Shown: positions 58,113-64,000 of the stretch, piece by piece
Numbering within the stretch: position 1 is the first letter of the stretch
Layout of the letters: each line of letters begins with the position of its first letter
From: Paucimonas sp.
GTDB taxonomy: Bacteria; Pseudomonadota; Gammaproteobacteria; Pseudomonadales; Pseudomonadaceae
Direction of reading: 5' to 3'
DNA: 64,000 nt
Assembly (NCBI GenBank): GCA_031253995.1
Contig: JAIRVG010000075.1
Coordinates: forward strand, 1-64,000
Made by a program: the position numbers and the translations under genes
The notes under the pieces: generated by a model
Databases searched by the model: none
Told to the model about the DNA's origin: nothing
The model's input: the letters and a program-made list of their open reading frames with translations, nothing else

Positions 58113-59228
58113 TTACTGAGGGGAAACTTCGGTTTTCGGTTTGCCGAAATGCCATTCGTAGACCACGAACTTGAAGTCCTTCAGGTCGCCTTTGGCGTCG
58201 TAGGACAGTTCGCCGGTCGGAGTCTTGAAGGTACCGGCGTGGATGGCTGCTGCCACCTTGTCGGTGTCTTCGCTCTTCGCGGCCTTGATGCCCTGGGCGA
58301 TCAGCTCGACGGCGGAGTAGGCAGGGAACACGAACGGACCGCTAGGATCCTTGCCGTCGGCCTTGATGGCGTCGACGATCTTCTTGTTCTCCGGATCGGC
58401 GTCGAAGGACTTCGGCAGGGTTACCAGCAGGCCTTCGGAAGCGTCCTGGGCGATCTGCGAGATGGAGTCGTTGCCGACGCCTTCCGGACCCATGAACTTG
58501 GCGTTCAGGCCCTTCTCTTTGGCCTGGCGCAGGATCAGGCCCAGCTCAGGGTGGTAGCCGCCGTAGTAGACGAAGTCGACGTTGTTCTGCTTGAGCTTCT
58601 GGATGATGGACGAGAAGTCCTTGTCACCGGCGTTCAGGCCTTCGAAGACGGCAACCTTGGTGCCTTTGCCTTCCAGGGTCGACTTGACCGCGGTGGCGAT
58701 GCCTTCACCGTACTGCTGCTTGTCGTGCAGTACCGCGACGACCTTCGGCTTGACGTGGTCGGCGATGTAGTTGCCGGCGGCAGGGCCCTGGGCGCTGTCC
58801 AGGCCGATGGTGCGGAAGATCAGCTTGTAGCCACGAGCGGTGATTTCCGGGCTGGTGGCAGCCGGGGTGATCATGATCACGCCTTCGTCTTCGTAGATGT
58901 CGGACGCTGGCTGGGTGGAGCTGGAGCAGAGGTGACCGATGACGAACTTGACGCCGTCGTTGACCACCTTGTTGGCGACTGCCACGGCCTGTTTAGGGTC
59001 GCAGGCGTCGTCGTATTCCTTGGCTTCGAGCATCTTGCCATCGACACCGCCGGCGGCGTTGATGTCCTTGATGGCTTGCTTGGCACCGATGAACTGCATG
59101 TCACCGTATTGAGTCACCGGGCCGGTCTTCGGGCCGGCGATGCCGATCTTGATGGTATCGGCGGCGAAGGAATGGCTGGCGACGCCGGCCAGGACCATCG
59201 CGGCGAACAGCTTGGAAACTTTACTCAT
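58113..59228 (-). CDS. braC: Branched-chain amino acid-binding protein BraC/LivK
   Basis: Periplasmic solute-binding protein, 371 residues, signal peptide about 1-23 (cleavage after SFA). Mature start DTIKIGIAGPKTGPVTQYGD and CDPKQAVAVANKVVNDGVKFVIGHLCSS, with the disulfide pair, are diagnostic. First gene of the operon; upstream sits a perfect 16-bp palindrome (59357-59372). Confidence 0.97.
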   Translation of the reverse strand: MSKVSKLFAAMVLAGVASHSFAADTIKIGIAGPKTGPVTQYGDMQFIGAKQAIKDINAAGGVDGKMLEAKEYDDACDPKQAVAVANKVVNDGVKFVIGHLCSSSTQPASDIYEDEGVIMITPAATSPEITARGYKLIFRTIGLDSAQGPAAGNYIADHVKPKVVAVLHDKQQYGEGIATAVKSTLEGKGTKVAVFEGLNAGDKDFSSIIQKLKQNNVDFVYYGGYHPELGLILRQAKEKGLNAKFMGPEGVGNDSISQIAQDASEGLLVTLPKSFDADPENKKIVDAIKADGKDPSGPFVFPAYSAVELIAQGIKAAKSEDTDKVAAAIHAGTFKTPTGELSYDAKGDLKDFKFVVYEWHFGKPKTEVSPQ

Positions 59229-59593
59229 AGTGCTCCACTCATTCTGTTGTAATTTTTATCGTCCTTGCGCCAGGGCAGAGGACCCGACAGACCCGGTACG
59301 GCCACGCCGTATCGCAGCCTGACTTGCCGGTATCGCCCCCGGTGAATGCCCTGGCAACTGTACCGGTACAGTGTAGAGCGCCGCTTCATCGCTTGAAAAG
59401 CGGGCCCGCCGAGGCAAAAACCGAGGGTGTCGCGTGATCGACATAAAGATACAAAAAAGCGTCTTCTGTTGTTCCGGTAATGCCCGGAAACGTTTGGCTT
59501 CGTTGATCCCGTCGACCAATTACTTATTTGAAACTGGGTTTTTCTGCAAAAATACCGGCTTTCTTTTCAGCCTGAATATTTTTGGTGGAACCC
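59229..59593. promoter_or_regulatory. braC upstream region with 16-bp palindrome
   Basis: 365-bp divergent intergenic region, no gene supported. ACTGTACCGGTACAGT at 59357-59372 is a perfect palindrome about 130 bp before braC, a likely operator for a dimeric regulator that I cannot name. The right half (59440-59580) is A/T-rich and probably holds the promoter of the DUF2288 gene. Confidence 0.6.
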
Positions 59594-59899
59594 ATGACTG
59601 ATGAACCAAGCACCCTCTATGCCAAATTGCTCGGCGAGACCGCAGTAATCGAGTGGAAGGCCTTGGAGCGTTTTTGGGCCAAGGGTGACCTGATTTGGGT
59701 CGACCCGACCCTGGACCTGATCGAAGTCGCACAGGCAATGGCCGACAATCGCTCGGAAAGCGTGGCCTTGTGGCGTAATGCTGGCACTGTCGGACCGGTC
59801 AGCTCTGAGCAGGCGTTTGACCTGCAGAGCCGCGACCCAGAGATATGGGCGGTGGTGGTGTCGCCGTTCATCGTGATCCAGGAACGCAAATCCGTTTAA
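59594..59899 (+). CDS. DUF2288 family protein
   Basis: Predicted 101-residue acidic soluble protein: LYAKLLGETAVIEWKALERFWAKG with a conserved Trp/Asp centre (LIWVDPTLDLIEVAQAMADN). Function unknown, conserved next to braC in pseudomonads. ATG 59594 preferred; GGTGGAA precedes it. Confidence 0.9.
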   Translation: MTDEPSTLYAKLLGETAVIEWKALERFWAKGDLIWVDPTLDLIEVAQAMADNRSESVALWRNAGTVGPVSSEQAFDLQSRDPEIWAVVVSPFIVIQERKSV

Positions 59900-60033
59900 G
59901 CCGGATGTTTTTTGGTGCGTAAAAACGCACAGCCGGACCATTTTGGTGCGTGAGTGCGTTCAGGAGGGTGACGGTTGGTAACAGTGCCTGGTGAGCCACT
60001 TGAGTGCGGTAACAGTTCCCAGGCCCTTGAAAC

Positions 60034-60090
60034 GACGCGGACCCTGTGGGAGGTGGCAAGCCAGCTCCCACAGGGTCCGCGTCGCGCTTT
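60034..60090 (+). terminator. Strong 19-bp hairpin terminator (REP-derived)
   Basis: Perfect 19-bp arms (60034-60052 / 60065-60083; GACGCGGACCCTGTGGGAG and its complement), then GCGCTTTTTTT on the plus strand. It separates the DUF2288 gene from the convergent tubulin-like gene. Upstream (59908-59960) TTTGGTGCGT occurs twice. Confidence 0.9.
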
Positions 60091-60092
60091 TT

Positions 60093-62276
60093 TTAGTAGT
60101 CGACTTTGCCGGTATGACTATTGAGCGAAATGACCTTGGTCTTGCCAATGCGGTGCCGGTAAATCTCGCGCAAGTATTTCACGGCTTTCTTCACGCACTC
60201 CCGGGACAGGCGAATATCGTTGATCGAGACGAACTTGCTCTTGTCGTTGATCAGCTCCCGATACTTCTTCTCGTACATCGGCTTGATCGCGTACCAGTTG
60301 GTATCGAGGATCTTCGCCGGGTTCTCGAACTCGCTGAGCAACTCGTCGATGCGCTCTTCCTCGAATTCCTCCTGGGTGATGAAGTCGAGGATGGCGTTGT
60401 CCAGGGTCTCGTCGAAGCGGTACGGCGCCTTGGCGAAGCAACGCTTGATGAAGGCCACGATCAAGGTCAGGAAATCGTCCGACAGGCACGGGCTCTTGGC
60501 GATCAGGGTGGTCAGCGACAGGTTGGCCGAGGCGCCGATCACCAGGGCGTAGCGCTTCAGGGTGGTGTTGGGGAACAGGCTGTTGAGGTGGGTCTTGAGC
60601 CGGTTCAGGTCCATGTAGGACAGCTTGTAGTCCTTGGGCAGCGACACGATCGATACCACCGACGAACAGTTCTTGAAGAAGTGCAGGTCATGCAGCGCCG
60701 CCGCATCGCAGCCGGAGCTGCGGTACTGCTCCAGGGCCGCGCGGTAGCGCTTTGACTCGATCGGCAGCAGGCTGATGCCCTCGATGGCCTGGGTGTCCTT
60801 GTTGAAGTGCGGCAGGTCGATGGAGCGGAAGAACAGGTCGTCGATGTCCAGCCGCGGCGCTTCCTTCTCGAACACCTTGAAGCCTTTTTCCGAACTCTGT
60901 CCTGGGGTTTCCGGCACTACCGACTCGGCGTAGGCGATCGCCACCGGACCGGCCAGGCTCATGAACAGGTCGTTGGCGTCCAGGCGGATGGTCTCGCCGA
61001 TGTCGATGCCGGCGCGACGGAAGTAGTTCTGGTCGTAGTCGGTGGTCACCGCCTGGGCGGTGAGGATGTTGAAGATCTGCTGGGAGATGTACTGGTTGGC
61101 GTGCTTCTCCATGGCGTTGACGTCGATGTTCTGGATGTTGCCGTCATCGCTTTCTTCGGCGTAGCGCATGATGTCGTTGGAGATCAGCATCATCGCGTTC
61201 CATGGGCGGATGCGTCCCATCACGCTGGCTTCGCTGCTGTCTTCGTTATCGAAGTTGTAGGAGAAGTCCCATTCCTCTGACAGGTATTTGCACAGCAGAC
61301 GCCCGGCGTTGATATGCAGGGCTTCGGACATCTCGCTGCGATGGTCGGAGATATTCGGCAGCACGCAGATGCCGCTGGTGAAGATCGGTTCGAAGACGAA
61401 CGAATGCCCCGCCTCGCCGTCCTGCTCGTCGACCGGCTTGGTGTCGAAGGTCTTGTTCATGTACGAGTATTGCTGGGCCAGGCCGAATTCCGAGGCCATG
61501 CCCGAGCCGGTGCCGCCGCCGGCGCTGAAGATATAGAAGTACAGGCGCGACTGGTTGGCCTTGATCCCGCAGGAGTCGATCAGGTACGAGTGGATCAGCT
61601 TCCAGTCGGCGCTGGAGAAACGGTGGGTTTCCTTGTTGAGGATGATCTTCGCCAGGTACTGGCCGAGGATTGGCGCGTTACCGGCGCCACCGGCATGGAC
61701 TTCGGACAGGTCCATGATCTTCATCTTGCTGTAGTCGCGCAGGAAGCCGCTTTTCTCGCCCTTGCGCGAGAAGCGGATGCGTCCGGCGATGTCCTTGTCC
61801 AGGTCGCCGAGCATCACCAGCGGTTCCACCAAAAACACCGGCTTGGCGCTCTTGGCCTGGACCAGGCGCAGGTTGTTGCGGATCCAGCGCGCCGGGTTGT
61901 AGCTCGGCTCGTTGCTCGCGCGGTCGTCGTTGTTGAACTCGTTGAGGTAGAAGGTCCGGGCGTTGTAGACCAGTTCGGCGACATCCAGGGCGATGTTCGA
62001 GCCGCAACGGCCCAGGCCGATCAGGCACACCGAGGGGAACTGCTGGTCCAGCCGCAGTTGGGCGTCGTCTTCGACGTGCAGGCTCGGCGGGAACACCAGG
62101 TCGCGCAGGCCATCGAGGTTGTCGAGGATGCGCTGGGTATCGGGTTCGGTGAAATACAGGTATTGCTGGGGACTCAGCGTAGGCTGGCTGTAGTAGCTGC
62201 GGGCCCCGTAGGAAGTGGGCGCGGTGGCTGAAAGCAGCTCGGAAATCACGGTGGCAGGAGTATTCTTGGAGGTCAT
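60093..62276 (-). CDS. Tubulin/FtsZ-superfamily GTPase-like protein, 727 residues
   Basis: Predicted cytoplasmic protein with a tubulin-type nucleotide-binding core: T1-like LIGLGRCGSN (85-94), T3-like GGAGNAPILGQ (196-206) and the tubulin signature SAGGGTGSG (251-259). An 80-residue N-terminal extension and about 300 residues after the GTPase core are unlike FtsZ (about 390 residues). It fits the large bacterial tubulin-like families, some proposed to act in membrane remodelling. No GTPase-activating or membrane partner gene is adjacent. ATG 62276 has a weak ribosome site. Family membership is well supported by motifs; biological role is unknown. Confidence 0.85.
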   Translation of the reverse strand: MTSKNTPATVISELLSATAPTSYGARSYYSQPTLSPQQYLYFTEPDTQRILDNLDGLRDLVFPPSLHVEDDAQLRLDQQFPSVCLIGLGRCGSNIALDVAELVYNARTFYLNEFNNDDRASNEPSYNPARWIRNNLRLVQAKSAKPVFLVEPLVMLGDLDKDIAGRIRFSRKGEKSGFLRDYSKMKIMDLSEVHAGGAGNAPILGQYLAKIILNKETHRFSSADWKLIHSYLIDSCGIKANQSRLYFYIFSAGGGTGSGMASEFGLAQQYSYMNKTFDTKPVDEQDGEAGHSFVFEPIFTSGICVLPNISDHRSEMSEALHINAGRLLCKYLSEEWDFSYNFDNEDSSEASVMGRIRPWNAMMLISNDIMRYAEESDDGNIQNIDVNAMEKHANQYISQQIFNILTAQAVTTDYDQNYFRRAGIDIGETIRLDANDLFMSLAGPVAIAYAESVVPETPGQSSEKGFKVFEKEAPRLDIDDLFFRSIDLPHFNKDTQAIEGISLLPIESKRYRAALEQYRSSGCDAAALHDLHFFKNCSSVVSIVSLPKDYKLSYMDLNRLKTHLNSLFPNTTLKRYALVIGASANLSLTTLIAKSPCLSDDFLTLIVAFIKRCFAKAPYRFDETLDNAILDFITQEEFEEERIDELLSEFENPAKILDTNWYAIKPMYEKKYRELINDKSKFVSINDIRLSRECVKKAVKYLREIYRHRIGKTKVISLNSHTGKVDY

Positions 62277-62380
62277 TTTGCGCCATTTGCCTGGGAGGGA
62301 GGCCTTGAAACAGTCGATATCATTGAGCCATCCCTGGATAAGTGTCGCGACTGTATCAGCGCGTCTCTGGCACGAGCGAT

Positions 62381-62411
62381 AGGGTTTTCCCTTATAAACC
62401 CTAAGGGTTTA
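62381..62411. promoter_or_regulatory. AGGGTTTA palindrome with extra half-site
   Basis: TAAACCCT-A-AGGGTTTA (62395-62411) is a perfect 8-bp palindrome with one central base; a further AGGGTTT lies at 62381-62387. It is in the 197-bp divergent region between the tubulin-like gene and the dehydrogenase gene, a good position for a shared operator. Confidence 0.6.
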
Positions 62412-62473
62412 CCGCCCTGCCTGTTTCTGAATCGTCCAACCCGTCAACTTCTTTAATCTGCCTGGAGCTTTAG

Positions 62474-63364
62474 ATGAGTGATTCACAGCCTTTGTCCCTG
62501 GGATTCGCCGGTATCGGCCTGATGGGCCTGCCCATGTGTCGCCGACTGCTGGCGGCCGGTCATGCGCTGACTGTCTGGAACCGTTCGCCGGACAAATGCG
62601 CGCCGCTGGTGGCCGCCGGCGCCCGTCAGGTCGAGACCCCGGGCGAGTTGTGCGAGGCTGCCGACGTGGTGATGCTGTGCCTGGCCGACACCGCGGTGGT
62701 GCGTGAGGTGGTATTCGGCGAGGCGGGTATCGCCAGCAAGGCCGGGGCCGGTCAGTTGCTGGTGGACTTCTCCAGCCTGGAACCCACCGCCACCCGGGAA
62801 ATGGCTGCGCAACTGAAGGCCGCCACCGGCATGGGCTGGCTCGACACGCCGGTGTCCGGTGGTACCCCAGGGGCCGAGGCGGGCACCCTGGCGATCATGG
62901 TCGGTGGCGAGGCGTCGGACCTGGAACGGGTGCGCCCGGCGCTGCTGTCACTGGGGCAGCGGGTCACCCATATGGGCGGGGTGGGCGCGGGGCAGGTGAC
63001 CAAGGCCTGCAACCAGATGATCGTCGCCTGCAACGCGCTGGTGATCGCCGAAGTGGTGGCGCTGGCCGAGCAGTCCGGCGTGGACGCCAGCCTGATCGCC
63101 GAGGCGCTGGCCGGTGGTTTCGCCGATTCGAAGCCGCTGCAGATCCTCGCCCCGCAAATGGCCGAGAGCCGTTTCGAACCGGTGAAGTGGCATGTGCGGA
63201 CGCTGCTCAAGGACCTCGATACCGCCGTGAAATTCTCCCGCGAGCAGGGTTCGGCGACGCCGGTCAGCGGCCTGGCCGCGCAGTTGATGCGCCTGCATGG
63301 CAGTCAGGGCTATCTGGAAAAAGATCCAGCGACGCTGATCGATCTGTATCGCAGCAAGCCATGA
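62474..63364 (+). CDS. NAD(P)-dependent beta-hydroxyacid dehydrogenase (HIBADH family)
   Basis: Predicted 296-residue cytosolic dehydrogenase of the 3-hydroxyisobutyrate/tartronate semialdehyde reductase family. GxGxxG at 13-18 (GIGLMG), substrate loop DTPVSGGTPGAEAGTL, and catalytic K177 in GQVTKACNQM. The real substrate (hydroxyisobutyrate, tartronate semialdehyde, succinate semialdehyde) cannot be fixed. ATG 62474 follows CCTGGAGCTTTAG. Confidence 0.94.
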   Translation: MSDSQPLSLGFAGIGLMGLPMCRRLLAAGHALTVWNRSPDKCAPLVAAGARQVETPGELCEAADVVMLCLADTAVVREVVFGEAGIASKAGAGQLLVDFSSLEPTATREMAAQLKAATGMGWLDTPVSGGTPGAEAGTLAIMVGGEASDLERVRPALLSLGQRVTHMGGVGAGQVTKACNQMIVACNALVIAEVVALAEQSGVDASLIAEALAGGFADSKPLQILAPQMAESRFEPVKWHVRTLLKDLDTAVKFSREQGSATPVSGLAAQLMRLHGSQGYLEKDPATLIDLYRSKP

Positions 63365-64000
63365 GGCTGTCTTCGCGGTGGTTCAGCTGGTTGAGCACAC
63401 CACGCAGGTCTTCCAGCGGCACCGGGCGGCTGAGCAGGTAGCCCTGGATGGCATCGCAGCCCAGTTGCTGGAGGAAGTCGTACTGTTCTTCGGTCTCCAC
63501 GCCCTCGGTGATCACCTTCAGGTGGAGGGTGTGGGCCATGACCATGATCGCCTGGACGATATTGTTGTCCGCGCGCGAGTGGGGCACGTCCTGGATGAAG
63601 GAACGGTCGATCTTCAGGGTATCCAGGGGCAGGCGCTTGAGGTAGGCCAGGGATGAATAGCCGGTGCCGAAGTCGTCGATGGACAGCGACACACCCTGCT
63701 CGCGAATGCCCCGCAGCAGGTCGATAGTGCTGTGGATGTTGGCCATCAGGGCGTTCTCGGTGACTTCCAGCTCCAGGCGCCAGGCGGCCAGGCCGGCATC
63801 CTGCAGGGCATCCTCGACTTCCTGGGCCAGTTCGTCGCGACCCAGGGTAAGCGCCGAGCAGTTCACCGTCACCTTGAGATCGCCGAAACCGTGCCCGCTC
63901 AGTTCCGCCAGGTCGTGGCAGGCGCGGCGCAGTACCCAGAGGTCGAGGTCGGCGATCAGGCCGTTGGTCTCGGCGATGCCGATGAAACGGTCCGGACTCA
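63264..64000 (-). CDS. EAL-domain c-di-GMP phosphodiesterase, C-terminal part (5' end outside the window)
   Basis: The frame is open to base 64000; the visible 244 residues are the C-terminal part of an EAL domain: SPDRFIGIAETNGLI, NCSALTL, LELEVTEN, DDFGTGYSSLAYLKRLPLD, KIDRSFI and ITEGVETEEQ, QGYLLSRP. The metal- and catalysis-related Asn, Glu, Asp-Asp, Lys and Glu are kept, so an active phosphodiesterase is likely. After the domain a tail of about 40 residues runs 101 nt into the convergent dehydrogenase gene; its start outside the window probably carries GGDEF or sensor domains. Confidence 0.92.
   Translation of the reverse strand, partial: SPDRFIGIAETNGLIADLDLWVLRRACHDLAELSGHGFGDLKVTVNCSALTLGRDELAQEVEDALQDAGLAAWRLELEVTENALMANIHSTIDLLRGIREQGVSLSIDDFGTGYSSLAYLKRLPLDTLKIDRSFIQDVPHSRADNNIVQAIMVMAHTLHLKVITEGVETEEQYDFLQQLGCDAIQGYLLSRPVPLEDLRGVLNQLNHREDSLMACCDTDRSASLDLFPDSPDCHAGASTARPGR

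Noticed and set aside
1..64000. tRNA or rRNA genes, prophage, insertion sequences
   Set aside because: No cloverleaf-like sequences with CCA-adjacent acceptor stems, rRNA motifs, transposase or phage structural genes were recognised on reading both strands.

Overview
The window is high-GC chromosomal DNA from a Pseudomonas, most likely of the fluorescens/putida lineage. Evidence: the gene neighbourhoods argG / PA3496-family small protein / nth / rnf genes / metG / mrp / dcd, and braC-livHMGF / DUF2288; Pseudomonas-type REP elements (arms related to GTGGGAGCGGGTTTACCCGCGAT-like sequence, see features); and the complete four-part ligase-associated DNA repair set. No rRNA, tRNA, CRISPR array, integrase or transposase was recognised.

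Layout. 0-11 kb is housekeeping: the 3' end of argG, a BvgA/FimZ-type response regulator preceded by a striking seven-unit 11-bp tandem repeat, nth, an rnfA-D-G-E block that lacks rnfB and rnfC, metG, mrp/apbC, a cold shock gene and dcd. 11-14 kb holds the PdeM phosphoesterase and the Lhr-type helicase of the ligase-associated repair set; their partners, an ATP-dependent DNA ligase and a beta-CASP exonuclease, lie at 28.2-32.6 kb on the same strand. The interval 14.28-28.1 kb separates them and looks like inserted accessory DNA: a polar amino acid ABC transporter with a co-transcribed M14 deacylase, a LuxR-type regulator, and a seven-gene biosynthetic operon.

The biosynthetic operon (19.8-28.1 kb, + strand) encodes an FAD amine oxidase, a PrmC-like methyltransferase, an alpha-oxoamine synthase, PapB, PapA, PapC and an MFS exporter. 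PapABC would turn chorismate into 4-aminophenylpyruvate, the precursor of 4-aminophenylalanine (PAPA). The other enzymes could methylate, decarboxylatively condense and oxidise it. The mRNA leader just upstream can form a three-helix junction closed right before a T-run, has a mutually exclusive upstream pairing, and contains an 8-nt sequence perfectly complementary to the first gene's Shine-Dalgarno. That is the architecture of a switching RNA leader and, with the cluster, is the most interesting item here.

32.7-54 kb is envelope and general metabolism: an Ntn-hydrolase lipoprotein, GST, SEC-C/YchJ proteins, three OmpA-family lipoproteins (one with a histone-H1-like tail), a collagen-like protein, CopD, DinG, a GH50 agarase-like secreted enzyme, an EstB-like serine hydrolase, PdxH, NhaA, a cysteine-synthase-fold enzyme and an FAD-dependent protein. 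54-59 kb is the branched-chain amino acid transporter braC-livHMGF. 60-62 kb encodes a 727-residue tubulin/FtsZ-superfamily protein, another unusual item. The window ends inside an EAL-domain protein.
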